Below, piece after piece: positions 1 to 9,899 of a DNA stretch of 64,000 nucleotides (its first letter is position 1; each line of letters starts with the position of its first letter). The stretch lies in contig NZ_JAARLY010000010.1 in assembly GCF_011759385.1 (NCBI RefSeq), positions 117,462 through 181,461 of the forward strand, read 5' to 3'. A program made the translations under genes and the position numbers. Source of the stretch: Oleiagrimonas sp. C23AA (GTDB taxonomy: Bacteria; Pseudomonadota; Gammaproteobacteria; Xanthomonadales; Rhodanobacteraceae). Below the pieces are notes generated by a model. It did not search any database. It was given only the letters and a program-made list of their open reading frames with translations, and was not told the DNA's origin.

Positions 1-560
1 GGTTCGACCAGCACCTCAACGCCAGCCTGGCCGTGTTCCGCACGCGCCAGAACCACACCGCCGAACAGGCCGGCTTCAATCCGGATACCGGGCAAAGCTA
101 CTACCGCGGCATCAACGCCACCTCGCGTGGCTACGAGCTGGAAATCGCCGGCCGCCTGGCACCCGGCTGGCAACTCACCGGCGGCTACACGCAACTGGGC
201 ATCGTCGGCGACGATGACGCCAATGTGCGCACCTACGTGCCACGGCGCACCGCCCACCTGGCCACCAGCCTGCGCGTCCCCGGCGTACCGGCGCTGAAGG
301 TGGGCGCCAACCTGCGCTGGCAGGGCGATATCTATCGCGACCAGGCCGCCACCGACACCCAGGGCCGCGAGATCTTCACGCGCCAGTCCAGCTATCTGCT
401 GGTCGGCCTGATGGCCAATCTTCAGCTTGCGCCGGATTGGCAGCTCACGCTCAACGTCGACAACCTCACCAACCGCAAGTACATCAACAGCCTGTACTGG
501 GACCAGAACTTCTACGGCCCGCCGCGGCACTGGTCGCTGCGCGTGGACTGGCACTTCTAG
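1..560 (+). CDS. TonB-dependent siderophore receptor, C-terminal fragment
   Basis: The frame enters from outside the window (codons in phase with base 3) and stops at TAG 558-560, so only about 186 C-terminal residues are present. They look like the last strands of an outer-membrane TonB-dependent receptor barrel: alternating polar and aromatic strands, the [11 protein letters not shown] motif close to the end that is typical of ferric-siderophore receptors of the FhuE/FpvA type, and a terminal Phe as expected for BAM-assembled barrels. The plug domain, TonB box and signal peptide lie outside, so the ligand cannot be named. Gene partial at the window edge, not truncated by mutation as far as can be seen. 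Confidence 0.85.
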   Translation, partial: FDQHLNASLAVFRTRQNHTAEQAGFNPDTGQSYYRGINATSRGYELEIAGRLAPGWQLTGGYTQLGIVGDDDANVRTYVPRRTAHLATSLRVPGVPALKVGANLRWQGDIYRDQAATDTQGREIFTRQSSYLLVGLMANLQLAPDWQLTLNVDNLTNRKYINSLYWDQNFYGPPRHWSLRVDWHF

Positions 561-631
561 GCCATCCCATCGGGGTGCGGGGCGGCGCATCGGGCGGCCT
601 CGCCCCGTGCCCCGATTGCTGCGGCGCATGG

Positions 632-659
632 TTGGAGTGCCACCGGCAAGGCGTACAAT
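632..659 (+). promoter_or_regulatory. Probable sigma70 promoter of sdaA
   Basis: TTGGAG (632-637) and TACAAT (654-659, 5 of 6 to consensus) are separated by 16 bases and lie about 33 bases upstream of the sdaA ATG, in the gap after the receptor stop. Assigned by eye only. Confidence 0.4.
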
Positions 660-691
660 GGCCGATCGCCCGCATTGAACGTCTTTTTCGT

Positions 692-2074
692 ATGGCAGTC
701 AGCATTTTCGACCTCTTCAAGATCGGTATCGGCCCCAGCTCCTCGCACACGGTCGGTCCGATGCGCGCCGCCGCCCGCTTCACCGAACACTGGCTGGCCG
801 GCAAGGGACTGCTGGAGCGGGTCAGTCGCGTGCGCTGCGAGCTGTACGGATCGCTGGCCATGACCGGCCGCGGCCACGGCACCGACAAGGCCGTGCTGCT
901 GGGCCTGGAAGGCGAATGGCCCGACCGCGTGGACCCCGATGGCATCGACACCACGCTGGCGCGCATCCGCGAGCAAGGCCGGCTCAAGCTGCATGGCGAG
1001 CACGAGATCGAGTTCAAGGAAAAGCGCGACCTCATCTTCAACAAGCGCCAGAAGCTGCCCTTCCACACCAACGGCATGCGCTACAGCGCCTACGATGCCG
1101 AAGGCAACGAGCTGGCCAGCCGCGATTACTACTCGGTCGGCGGTGGCTTTGTGGTCAATCACGATGAAGCGGCCGAAGACCGCATCGTCGCCGACACCAC
1201 GCCGCAGCCGTATCCATTCAGCAGTGGTGACCAGCTGCTGGCGCTGTGCGAGCAGCATGGCCTGAGCATCCCCGAGCTGATGCTGGCCAACGAGCAGGTG
1301 TGGCGCAGCGAACAGGAAACGCGCGAAGGCCTGCTTACGGTGTGGCAGGCCATGCAGGAGTGCGTCAATCGCGGTCTGCGCTCGCCCGGCACCCTGCCCG
1401 GTGGCCTGAAGGTCAATCGTCGCGCCCCGGCCATGGCCGACGAGCTGCGCGAGCGCCCGGAAGCCAGCCTCAAGGATCCACTGACCATTCTCGACTGGGT
1501 CAATCTCTACGCGCTGGCGGTCAACGAGGAAAACGCCGCCGGCGGGCGCGTGGTCACCGCACCGACCAACGGCGCGGCCGGCATTTTGCCGGCGGTACTG
1601 CACTACTACGACCGCTTCTGTCCGAAGTCCGATACCCAGGGCATTCTGGATTTTCTGCTGACCGCCGGCGCCATCGGCATTCTGTACAAGGAGAATGCGT
1701 CGATTTCCGGTGCCGAGGTCGGCTGCCAGGGTGAAGTCGGCGTGGCCTGCTCGATGGCCGCCGGCGGCCTGACCGCCGCGCTGGGCGGCAGCACGCTGCA
1801 GATCGAAAACGCCGCCGAGATCGGCATGGAGCACAACCTGGGCCTGACCTGCGACCCTATCGGCGGACTGGTGCAGATTCCCTGCATCGAGCGCAACGCC
1901 ATGGCCTCGGTCAAGGCCATCAACGCCAGCCGCATGTCGCTGCGCGCCGATGGCAAGCACCGCGTGTCGCTGGACAAGGTCATCAAGACCATGCGCGACA
2001 CCGGTCGCGACATGAAAGACAAGTACAAGGAAACCTCGCGCGGCGGCCTGGCCGTCAACGTGATCGAGTGCTGA
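692..2074 (+). CDS. sdaA: L-serine ammonia-lyase (serine deaminase), single-chain iron-sulfur type
   Basis: Deaminates L-serine to pyruvate and ammonia in the cytoplasm. The 460-residue product starts [20 protein letters not shown], the standard opening of one-chain bacterial SdaA, and length matches the family (about 455). The N-terminal beta domain is followed by the catalytic alpha domain with [13 protein letters not shown], the [16 protein letters not shown] segment and [13 protein letters not shown], which hold the Cys ligands of the 4Fe-4S cluster. A longer upstream frame exists (from 437) but overlaps the receptor gene and has no homology, so ATG 692 was chosen. Monocistronic: own promoter and a strong terminator follow. 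Confidence 0.95.
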   Translation: MAVSIFDLFKIGIGPSSSHTVGPMRAAARFTEHWLAGKGLLERVSRVRCELYGSLAMTGRGHGTDKAVLLGLEGEWPDRVDPDGIDTTLARIREQGRLKLHGEHEIEFKEKRDLIFNKRQKLPFHTNGMRYSAYDAEGNELASRDYYSVGGGFVVNHDEAAEDRIVADTTPQPYPFSSGDQLLALCEQHGLSIPELMLANEQVWRSEQETREGLLTVWQAMQECVNRGLRSPGTLPGGLKVNRRAPAMADELRERPEASLKDPLTILDWVNLYALAVNEENAAGGRVVTAPTNGAAGILPAVLHYYDRFCPKSDTQGILDFLLTAGAIGILYKENASISGAEVGCQGEVGVACSMAAGGLTAALGGSTLQIENAAEIGMEHNLGLTCDPIGGLVQIPCIERNAMASVKAINASRMSLRADGKHRVSLDKVIKTMRDTGRDMKDKYKETSRGGLAVNVIEC

Positions 2075-2103
2075 GCCATGCCTAAGGAAACCGCTTGAAG
2101 AGA

Positions 2104-2129
2104 AGGGCCGGTCATGCCGGCCCTTTTTC
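2104..2129 (+). terminator. Intrinsic terminator after sdaA
   Basis: Perfect 7-bp GGGCCGG/CCGGCCC stem (2105-2111 with 2117-2123), 5-base loop, then TTTTT, 30 bases after the sdaA stop. Confidence 0.9.
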
Positions 2130-2300
2130 TTTCAAAGGCGCGAAAGCAGCCAAGGCTTGAGGCTCAAATGCCGTCCACCGTCCAACGCTTTGCCGACTCG
2201 TGCCGATAGCCACGGCGTTGCGGCCGCCCCGCGTCGAAAAGAGGCCCCACAACAGCCGGCGGATCGCTTGGGCGTCTTGCCGACGCCCATACTCCCTGTT

Positions 2301-3311
2301 TCAGCTTTCGCCGTGTTTTTTCGGCACCGGCACCTTGGCCACCTCATCGCGCAGCTGGTGCAGCTGCTTGAGCCTCAAGCCGGTAGCCACATCGGACATG
2401 TGATCGGCCACATGCGTCAGGTTGTGCTTGCTATCAAGCCGCTGGGCCACGGCAAAGTTGTACCAGGCCTTGGCGGGATCGGCGGTGACGCCCTCACCGT
2501 CTTGATAGGCCAGACCCAACGCGTAATAGCCGTAGGCATCGTGCTGGGCGGTCGCTTTGCGCGCCCATGCCAGCCCCTGCAAGGGCTGCTTGGGCACCTT
2601 GTCCTGACCGCTGACCAGGTACACCGCCAGCGTACCTTCGGCACTGGCATCACCCTGCGCGGCGGCGGCCCGTAACCAATGCAGCCCCTTGGGTATGTCA
2701 ACCTGCCCCAGCATGCCTTTGAGATAGAACACACCCAGCGCTTTCTCCGAAGCGGGATTGCCGGTCTGCGCGGCGCGCTCAAACCAGTGGCGGGCTTCTA
2801 CCTGGTCTTTGGGCAAAGAAAACGTGCCGCTCAGGCGTGCCATGCCCATGAACATCATGGCCGCCGGCGAGCCCTTGTCGGCGGCCTTGTGCAACCATGC
2901 CACACCCTTTTGGCGATGACCCTCGAGCATGCCCTGCGAAAACAGCAGCCCCCCGTAGGTGGCCATGTGCTCGGCCGAGCCGTCGGCAAGGCTGGCGCGC
3001 ATCCACTTAAGCGCCTTGGCCATATCGCGCGGCACGCCGGTCCCGCCCATGTAGGCTGAGCCAAGCATCCATTCGCCGTCGGTATTGCCCTGCAGCGCGG
3101 CCTTGCGGAACCATGCCGTGGCGGCGGCCTTGTCGGCCTTGCTGCCCTCGACCAAATGCCGACCCCAGGCCACCTGCGCCTGGGCATCGCCCTGCTCAGC
3201 GCGTTGATGCACCGCCTTGAGCGATGCCGAAACTTCGGCCTGCGTCGGCACCGAGCCGATACTCAGGACGAGCGCCAATGCCGCTGCCAGACCCAACGTA
3301 CGTGAGGACAT
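2301..3311 (-). CDS. Secreted Sel1-repeat (TPR-like) protein
   Basis: The 336-residue product has a clear signal peptide (MSSRTLGLAAALALVLSIGSVPTQA) and then tandem Sel1-like repeats of about 36 residues, for instance GDAQAQVAWGRHLVEGS, GNTDGEWMLGSAYMGGTGV, GSPAAMMFMGMARLSG, GNPASEKALGVFYLKG and YGYYALGLAYQDGEGV. Such alpha-alpha solenoids mediate protein-protein contacts, usually in the periplasm. The start at 3311 is supported by AAGGAGG eight bases upstream and by the signal peptide; the frame is open further upstream without merit. It lies 70 bases behind the propeller-GGDEF gene on the same strand, so the two may be co-transcribed. Partner unknown. Confidence 0.8.
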   Translation of the reverse strand: MSSRTLGLAAALALVLSIGSVPTQAEVSASLKAVHQRAEQGDAQAQVAWGRHLVEGSKADKAAATAWFRKAALQGNTDGEWMLGSAYMGGTGVPRDMAKALKWMRASLADGSAEHMATYGGLLFSQGMLEGHRQKGVAWLHKAADKGSPAAMMFMGMARLSGTFSLPKDQVEARHWFERAAQTGNPASEKALGVFYLKGMLGQVDIPKGLHWLRAAAAQGDASAEGTLAVYLVSGQDKVPKQPLQGLAWARKATAQHDAYGYYALGLAYQDGEGVTADPAKAWYNFAVAQRLDSKHNLTHVADHMSDVATGLRLKQLHQLRDEVAKVPVPKKHGES

Positions 3312-3381
3312 CCCTGCCTCCTTGCCGGTCGATGTGATGGTGGCCTTTGAAACTACGCTGCAGAGGCGGCAAATACCAGCC

Positions 3382-6240
3382 CTAGTCGGCCTGCACCACG
3401 CGCGCACGGCCGGTCTGCTTGGCCCGATAAAGCGCCTCGTCGGCACGACGCAGCAGGCTGCTGACATCGTCGCCATGGCGCGCCCAGGCCACGCCAATGG
3501 AACAGGTCACGGCCAGGCGCGTATCGCCGTCCAGATAGATCGCCTCGATCACCGGCGCGAACAGCGCCTCCAGATCCTCGCGCAGATCCAACCCCGGCCA
3601 GACCAGCAGGAACTCCTCACCGCCATAGCGGCCCAGCGCCACCCCGCTGCCGACCAGCTGGCGCAGCTTCTGCGCGCCCTGCACCAGCACCGCATCACCA
3701 GCCAGATGGCCGTAGGTATCGTTGATGCGCTTGAAATGATCCAGGTCGATCAATGCGACCGCCAGCGGGCGCCTGTCGCCGGCGTGGCCGACCATGGCAT
3801 CGACCAGCGCCTCGACCACCGCCCCCCGGTTGAGCAGGCCGGTCAGCGCATCGTGGCTGGCTTCGTATTGCAGAGCCTGACGCGCCGCCTCCAGGGCATG
3901 CTTGTCGGCCTGCAATGCACGCGTGCGCTCCTCGACCAACCGCTCCAGCTCCGCCTGACGGCGCAACAGGTGCGCATGGCGCAATCGCGCCAGCCACCAA
4001 AACGCCGCCAGCACCAGTAGGCCATAGGCCGCCCAGGCCCAGCGGCTGCGCCACCACGGCGGCGTAATCGCGATGCTGAGCGCGATCGCCGGCGAATGGG
4101 CACGCAAGGCCGGATCCTGCCAACGCGCCTGGAATTGGTAATTGCCCGCACGCAACGCGGCGAAACGCACCGCCTGCAAGCGTGTGCTCTCCCACGGTGC
4201 GGACGTTTCACCCGCCTCGAGCAAACGGTACTGCAGCTGTTGTGAACCCGGATGGGCCAAGCCGGTGCGCGCCAGATTCACGCTCAAGGCCTCGCCATTC
4301 CAGGGCAATGCGCTGGCTGATCGCCCCTGCAACATGCGATGACCATAGCGGGCACTCAGCATCACCGGCGCGGTCATGGCATCGGGAATCAACGTGGCCG
4401 GGTCAAGCAAGTGCGAGACGCCGCCGCTGGTGCCAATCCAGATCGAACCATCGGCGTCGACGTGAAACGCCCCCGGCGACATGTCGTTCCAGGCCAGGCC
4501 ATCTTCGCGATCCAGTCGCCGCCAGCCATGTCGGGTGCGCACATCCATGCCGGCATCGCTGCCCGCCCAGAGACGGCCATCGCCATCCACCTCCAGCGCG
4601 TAGAGCGCCGTGTGCGCCAGCAGTTGGTCATGCACGGCATGCACTTTGAGGTCTGCTCCATCCGATAGCGAAGCCCAGCCCAATCCACGATCGTCCGAGG
4701 CCAGCCACAGCCGGCCATCGGGCGTGGTCGCCACATCGACCAGCCCGCTCCAGACACCGGCGCCGTGCAACCCGATCCGGGTGAAGCGATCATGCGTCCA
4801 TCGCAACAGGCCGTGACTGGTAGCCAGCCATAATCTGCCCGCCGCGTCACGGCAAGCACCCAGATAGTTGGTGTCCGGCGGCAACCCCGTATCGGCACTT
4901 TGCACCTGCGGCGCATCCGAAGCGGTGGCGTCGATGTGATAAAGCGCGCCATGGGTCCCCAGCCAGAGCTGTCCGTGGGGGCCGAACAGCGCAAATTTGG
5001 CCCAGCCCAGCTCGCGAGCAACCCGCTTTACCTTGTGCGTGTCCAGGTCGTAGCGCAGCACGGTGCCATGATTGAGCACAATCCACATGCGCCGCCCCTG
5101 CGCCAGCAACGCCATGGCATCGATCCAGTCGCGCCTGAGCAAGGCCTTGGGCCAGGGCGCAAGCGTGGTCTGGCCCGGACGCAGAAGATTTCCATAACGC
5201 TGATTGCCCAGCCACAGCACACCATCGGCGTCACGCGCGATGGCCCAGGTCGGCACACTGTCCAGGTGCTGCGCACGGGTCCAGTTGCGGATGCGGCCAT
5301 AGCCACGCCAACGCATGACGCCGCGTCCGGCAGTGGCCAGCCACAGCGCACCATCGCTGCCAAACGCCATGTCGTGGACTTGCGCCGACTGCAGGTGTTC
5401 ATCATCACCGAACACCTGCCAGCTCTGGCCGTTCCAGCGCTGCAACCGGCCGCGTCCGGCGGTTACCACGCGGCCGCGCGCATCGACCAGCAGATGCTCG
5501 ACCGGATCGACGCTGGCAACGGCCTGAAAATGCCCGGCACCGGGCGTGCGGTGCAGCAGATGGTGCAATCCGCCCACCCACAAACTGCCGTCGGCTGCCA
5601 CACGCATGCTTATCCACGTGTCATCGGGCACGCCTTTGGAGATGTCCCAGACACGGGTGCCGGCACCGGTACGCTCGCACAACGCGGCGCCGCAACTGGT
5701 CCAAAGGTGCCCCTCGAACCATTGCAGCGGACCGTCGGTCAGCGCGCCAGGTGTCAACGCGCGCGGCCATTTCACCGCTGTCAGCGCGCTGGCATTGACA
5801 TGCCACAGCGCTCGCTGGTGCCGCAGGTAGATGCCATTGGCGCCGTCGCCGGTGAGGCGATAGCGATCATCCACCGGCAACTTGGCCACTTGTTCCAGGC
5901 CACCGTCGCGCCAACGGTACAGGCCGCGTGAGGTGGCCACCCAAAGACTGCCATCCGGCGCCAGGTGAAGGCCGTTCACGCGCAGATCCAACGGATCCAG
6001 TCCGGTATCGACCGGCACGAACATGTGGCCATCAAACCGGAACAGGCCGGCGTCGGTGCCCACCCAAAGCACGCCATGCGCATCACGCTGCATCACATTG
6101 GTGGCCAGACTGGCCAGACCCTGATCCTGGGTAAAGCTTTGCAGGTCGATATCCTGCTGCGGCCGCACCGGCGCTTGAGCCCCAGCGCACGCCGCCGCCA
6201 ACCCGAGGCCGGCCACCAGCACCCGCACTACGGCATTCAT
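3382..6240 (-). CDS. Beta-propeller sensor diguanylate cyclase (reg_prop - Y_Y_Y - TM - GGDEF)
   Basis: Inner-membrane sensor that should make cyclic di-GMP. The 952-residue product opens with a signal peptide (MNAVVRVLVAGLGLAAACAGAQA), then many propeller blades with the pattern GxLWVGTxxGLxR (DGSLWVATSRGLYRW, DGRLWAGSDAGMDV, DGSIWIGTSGGVSHL), a Y_Y_Y-like immunoglobulin fold (YRLLEAGE...AALRAGNYQFQARW), one membrane helix near residues 733-752, a short coiled coil, and a GGDEF domain with active-site GGEEF near residue 873. The inhibitory RxxD site is absent (GSGV at that position), so product feedback is probably lost. Same sensor architecture as hybrid two-component systems but with a cyclase output. 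Start at 6240 chosen for the signal peptide. Confidence 0.88.
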   Translation of the reverse strand: MNAVVRVLVAGLGLAAACAGAQAPVRPQQDIDLQSFTQDQGLASLATNVMQRDAHGVLWVGTDAGLFRFDGHMFVPVDTGLDPLDLRVNGLHLAPDGSLWVATSRGLYRWRDGGLEQVAKLPVDDRYRLTGDGANGIYLRHQRALWHVNASALTAVKWPRALTPGALTDGPLQWFEGHLWTSCGAALCERTGAGTRVWDISKGVPDDTWISMRVAADGSLWVGGLHHLLHRTPGAGHFQAVASVDPVEHLLVDARGRVVTAGRGRLQRWNGQSWQVFGDDEHLQSAQVHDMAFGSDGALWLATAGRGVMRWRGYGRIRNWTRAQHLDSVPTWAIARDADGVLWLGNQRYGNLLRPGQTTLAPWPKALLRRDWIDAMALLAQGRRMWIVLNHGTVLRYDLDTHKVKRVARELGWAKFALFGPHGQLWLGTHGALYHIDATASDAPQVQSADTGLPPDTNYLGACRDAAGRLWLATSHGLLRWTHDRFTRIGLHGAGVWSGLVDVATTPDGRLWLASDDRGLGWASLSDGADLKVHAVHDQLLAHTALYALEVDGDGRLWAGSDAGMDVRTRHGWRRLDREDGLAWNDMSPGAFHVDADGSIWIGTSGGVSHLLDPATLIPDAMTAPVMLSARYGHRMLQGRSASALPWNGEALSVNLARTGLAHPGSQQLQYRLLEAGETSAPWESTRLQAVRFAALRAGNYQFQARWQDPALRAHSPAIALSIAITPPWWRSRWAWAAYGLLVLAAFWWLARLRHAHLLRRQAELERLVEERTRALQADKHALEAARQALQYEASHDALTGLLNRGAVVEALVDAMVGHAGDRRPLAVALIDLDHFKRINDTYGHLAGDAVLVQGAQKLRQLVGSGVALGRYGGEEFLLVWPGLDLREDLEALFAPVIEAIYLDGDTRLAVTCSIGVAWARHGDDVSSLLRRADEALYRAKQTGRARVVQAD

Positions 6241-6436
6241 GGCTCGCCCTATGCGCCAACGCACGTTTCGTCCCCTGTTCAGCCCAGCGCCACACGCCAC
6301 TGCATGCGCACACCAAAACCACCGACACATGCCGGTGCCGCCAGTCATTCTGCCGCAAGCGGTCACAAACCGCAGCGCTTGCAACACGGCGCACGGCTCC
6401 CCACTAAGGTTTCAACGCCCTGTCGATTCGCCACTC

Positions 6437-7420
6437 ATGCGCCGCAACCGTTATTTCGATCCCGACAAGTCGCACCACACCGAAGACGGCTTTCGTGCCC
6501 TGCAGCCATTTTCGAACGGACCCGGTGATTTTCGCCGCTGGCAGCGCGAGCGTCGCCAAGAGCAGCACCCGAAACCACCCGAGAAGGGCTATCTTGCGTT
6601 CGAACAACGCTGGTGGCAGGAGGCCGACTTCGATGGACACGGTGATGCCTTGTGGTGGCTGGGCCACGCCAGCGTGCTGCTGCGGCTGGACGGCCTGACC
6701 GTACTGACCGACCCGGTACTGGGCCAACGAGCCTCTCCGGTATCGTTTGCCGGCCCGCGCCGGCGCACGCCACCCGCCGCGCGGGTGAAACAACTGCCAC
6801 CGGTCGACGTGGTGCTGATCTCGCACAACCATTACGACCACCTGGACCGCGCCACCGTGCGGCAACTGGTTCGCCGCTTTCCGGCGGCCTGTTTCCTGGT
6901 CCCTCTGGGACTGGCCCGCTGGCTGCGCAGACACGGAGCGCAGCATGTTTTCGAACTGGACTGGTACCAGTCGCACACGCATCGCGGCACGCGCTTTACC
7001 TGCGTGCCGGCCCAGCACTGGAGCGCACGCACGCCGTGGGACCGCAACCGCACGCTATGGGGTGGCTGGGTGATGCAGCATCATCGGCTGAGTTTCTATT
7101 TCGCCGGCGACACCGGCTACGCGCCGCAGCTGGCCGAGATTGGCCAGCGTCTTGGGCCCATCGATCTGGCCGCGTTGCCGATCGGTGCCTATGCGCCGCG
7201 CTGGTTCATGTCATCGCAGCACATCGACCCGAATCAGGCGGTACAGCTGCATCGCGAGCTGGGCATCGGCCGCTCGCTGGCGATCCACTGGGGCGCCTTC
7301 GAACTGGCCGACGATGCGCTGGACGAACCGCCCCGCCAGCTCAAGCGCGCGCTGCGCGAACATGGCGTGTCCAGCGCCGATTTCCGGTTGATGCCGATCG
7401 GCGCGCGCTGGTCACTGTGA
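6437..7420 (+). CDS. Metallo-beta-lactamase-fold hydrolase, NAPE-PLD-like
   Basis: Predicted zinc-dependent hydrolase of the family that contains N-acyl-phosphatidylethanolamine phospholipase D and RomA-like proteins. The 327-residue product has the metal motif HNHYDHLD, then PAQHWSAR, LWGGWV, FAGDTGY with the bridging Asp, IGAYAPRWFM, and the late ligand His in AIHWGAFELADD; all these blocks occur in this order in the NAPE-PLD group. No signal peptide from ATG 6437. The open frame begins at 6239 but the upstream part is antisense to the promoter region of the neighbouring gene and looks non-coding. The 3' end overlaps the convergent dld gene by 9 bases. Substrate unknown. Confidence 0.82.
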   Translation: MRRNRYFDPDKSHHTEDGFRALQPFSNGPGDFRRWQRERRQEQHPKPPEKGYLAFEQRWWQEADFDGHGDALWWLGHASVLLRLDGLTVLTDPVLGQRASPVSFAGPRRRTPPAARVKQLPPVDVVLISHNHYDHLDRATVRQLVRRFPAACFLVPLGLARWLRRHGAQHVFELDWYQSHTHRGTRFTCVPAQHWSARTPWDRNRTLWGGWVMQHHRLSFYFAGDTGYAPQLAEIGQRLGPIDLAALPIGAYAPRWFMSSQHIDPNQAVQLHRELGIGRSLAIHWGAFELADDALDEPPRQLKRALREHGVSSADFRLMPIGARWSL

Positions 7421-9118
7421 CGCGTTCTGCGGCGCCCAATCCGGCTGACGCGAGGTATGGCCAATGCCCGGATTGAAGCGATTGCACGGATCCAGCTCGC
7501 GGAAAAAGCGCTGCTGCGATTCGGCCGCCGGATACAGGTGCCCCACGTTGTGCTCGGCTGGATAACGCGCGCCACGCGTATCCAGAATGCCCAGCATGCG
7601 CTGCTCCAGCGCATGCACATCGGTGCCCTTGCGCACGATGTAGTCCTGATGCAGCACATGGCAAAGGAAGTGTCCGTAGTAAAGGCGATGGCTGATCGGT
7701 GCGGCGATATCAGCCGGCAACTGCTCGAACCAGTCCCGGTCGTTGCGGCGCAGGGCGATATCCAGCGCCAGAATGTCTTCGACCTCATCGCGGTGCACGC
7801 TGCGATAACGCACCGCTGCCCCCGCCGCAGCAAAACGGTGCAGAAATGCCGCCTGCCCTTCGTCGGCGCTGCAGGCAAACCAGCCGCCATCATGGCTTGA
7901 GAACAGCGCTTCCAGTGCCTTTCGCGTGTCGGCCTCTTCCCCGGCCGAAACTTTCAGCATCAGATGATGCTCGTAACGCTCGCGCCACTGACGCAGGCGA
8001 TGCGGCAGATGATCGCCGGCCAGGCGCGACAGACGCTGCAGTATCCGGTCGCTCAGGGCGGCGCCGAGGTGCAGGCGCTCACCGATGCTGTCGAAACGGC
8101 TTTTCAGCGCGAAGAAACGCGGCAGCCGCCGGGTGCCCAGATGGCGTATGGCCAGAAAGGTGTCCTTGCCATAGTGGTCGGCCATGTCGAAGGCATCGCG
8201 ATGCATGTATTCGCAGGCAATCGGCAGATGCTTGAACTGGCCCAGAATCTGCCGGCGCAAGGCGGTGAAGGCGCGGGTGTCGTTGCTGCCCAGGTAGAAC
8301 ACACGGGTGTCGGCCTCGGCGGCGAAGGTGTCCAGCCGCACCGCCATCACCGCCACACGCCCGGCCGAGCCGGAAGCCTCGCGCAGGCGCCGGGGATCGG
8401 CATTGAAGCGCGCCGGCGTGTCGGCATCGATCTGGCGCACGTGCTCGGCGTAATCGTGATCCGAACCGCAGGCCGAGCCCTTGGCCGTCACCGGTGGCAG
8501 TTGTCCGCGATCGATGCGCGAGAGCTGCTCAAGCGGATCGTCACCCAGTGCCATGCCCAGATGATTGACCAGCCGCAGCCGCCCATCGGCGCCCAGCTGC
8601 GCATACAGCGCCATTTCGGTGTAGGCCGGACCGCGCCGCACCAGCGAGCCGCCGGAGTTGTTGCAGATGCCACCGACCACCGAGGCGCCCAGACACGAGG
8701 AGCCGATTACCGAGTGCGGCTCGCGACCCAGCGGTGCCAGTTTGGCCTCCAGCCGGTCCAGCGTGGCACCTGGCAGGCACAACACCTGCCGCCCGCCGTC
8801 GAGCAGATGGATGGCGCCGATGCGCAGCGTGCTGATGATGACCACCGGCCGCCCGTAAGCATCGCCATCCGGCGTCGAGCCGCCGGTCAGGCCGGTATTG
8901 GCCGCCTGCATGATGATCACGACATCGGCGTCGACACAGGCCTGCAACACCTGCCACAGCTGCACCAGCGAACCGGGACGCAACACCGCCAGCACCGGCC
9001 CGCTGCCGTAGCGGAACCCTTGGCGGAAACGTCGCGTGGCACTGTCACCGGTCAGCACATGGCGCCGGCCCAGGTGCTGGCGACAATGCTCCAGCAATGT
9101 GTCGGTGGCACCGGTCAT
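7412..9118 (-). CDS. dld: D-lactate dehydrogenase (quinone), FAD-dependent
   Basis: Oxidises D-lactate to pyruvate at the inner membrane and passes electrons to quinone. The 568-residue product has the FAD-binding PCMH domain (RPGSLVQLWQVLQACV, MQAANTGLTGGSTPDG, IGSSCLGASVVGGICNNSGG), followed by the long membrane-binding insert and C-terminal region typical of the E. coli Dld type; length agrees (571 in E. coli). Start 9118 has AAGGAG upstream. It lies just downstream of gloA (stop of gloA 9135, start here 9118), so the two are likely one transcript. The pairing makes sense: glyoxalase products feed D-lactate, which Dld consumes. Confidence 0.92.
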   Translation of the reverse strand: MTGATDTLLEHCRQHLGRRHVLTGDSATRRFRQGFRYGSGPVLAVLRPGSLVQLWQVLQACVDADVVIIMQAANTGLTGGSTPDGDAYGRPVVIISTLRIGAIHLLDGGRQVLCLPGATLDRLEAKLAPLGREPHSVIGSSCLGASVVGGICNNSGGSLVRRGPAYTEMALYAQLGADGRLRLVNHLGMALGDDPLEQLSRIDRGQLPPVTAKGSACGSDHDYAEHVRQIDADTPARFNADPRRLREASGSAGRVAVMAVRLDTFAAEADTRVFYLGSNDTRAFTALRRQILGQFKHLPIACEYMHRDAFDMADHYGKDTFLAIRHLGTRRLPRFFALKSRFDSIGERLHLGAALSDRILQRLSRLAGDHLPHRLRQWRERYEHHLMLKVSAGEEADTRKALEALFSSHDGGWFACSADEGQAAFLHRFAAAGAAVRYRSVHRDEVEDILALDIALRRNDRDWFEQLPADIAAPISHRLYYGHFLCHVLHQDYIVRKGTDVHALEQRMLGILDTRGARYPAEHNVGHLYPAAESQQRFFRELDPCNRFNPGIGHTSRQPDWAPQNASQ

Positions 9119-9134
9119 CACTTGGGACTCCTTG

Positions 9135-9677
9135 TCAGCCCAGCCCCAGTTGGCCCAGACGGGCCGCCTCGACCAGTTCGATCCAATAGCCGTCCGGATC
9201 ACGCACGAAGGCCACATCCTTCATCTTGCCCTGCTCCGGGCGCTTGACGAACTCCACACCATTCACGTCCATCCAGGCCACCGCCGCATCCAGATCAGGC
9301 ACCGAGAAACAGATGTGCCCGAAGCCCTGCGGCTCATCGTTGCCGTTGTGGTAGGCAAAGTCGTCCCGGTCCTCGCTGCCCCAGTTGTGGGTCAGCTCCA
9401 GAATGCCGCGCTGACGAAACGTCCACTCGGTGCGCGCCGACGCTTCGTCAGGTACCTGCAGCTGCTCGTCCGGTCCCAGCTGCGCCAGGAAATACAGCGA
9501 GAAGCCCAGCTCGGGAAAGTCCAGCTTGCGCAGCAGGCGCATACCGAAGATGTGACTGTAAAAACCAAGCGCACGCTCGGGATCTTTCACCCGCAGCATG
9601 CTGTGGTTGAGCCGGAAGCCATCGGTGGCCTGCGGCGCGGGGCGCACTCCGGGAGCGGTTTCACCGGTGAAAGCCAT
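9135..9677 (-). CDS. gloA: Lactoylglutathione lyase (glyoxalase I)
   Basis: Isomerises the methylglyoxal-glutathione hemithioacetal to S-lactoylglutathione. The 180-residue single-domain protein shows RLNHSMLRVKDPERALGFY, LELTHNWGSE, GFGHICFSVPDLDAA and FVRDPDGYWIELVE, which contain the conserved metal ligands (His, Glu, His, Glu). It belongs to the longer (about 175-185 residue) eukaryote/Xanthomonas-like form, with the extra insert seen in zinc enzymes, rather than the 135-residue E. coli form. ATG 9677 is preceded by AAGGAG. A consensus TTGACA lies at 9717-9722 on this strand but its -10 partner is weak. Precedes dld in an apparent detoxification operon. Confidence 0.93.
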   Translation of the reverse strand: MAFTGETAPGVRPAPQATDGFRLNHSMLRVKDPERALGFYSHIFGMRLLRKLDFPELGFSLYFLAQLGPDEQLQVPDEASARTEWTFRQRGILELTHNWGSEDRDDFAYHNGNDEPQGFGHICFSVPDLDAAVAWMDVNGVEFVKRPEQGKMKDVAFVRDPDGYWIELVEAARLGQLGLG

Positions 9678-9899
9678 GTCAGTCTCCTTGCAAATCGCTG
9701 TACGAACTGGCCGCCTTGTCAAAGGCATATCCTTTAAGAAATGCGCGCGTCACGGCGTATCTCAAGGGCGACCTTTGTCGCAGCATCACGTGCGACGACC
9801 CATGACCTGTGCCGGATGACATCTTGCCGCGGCTCTGCGACTATCGTTCGCTTTGTCATGCTGGTCCGCGCTTCGAGCGGACGCTGTGAAGGAAACGGT

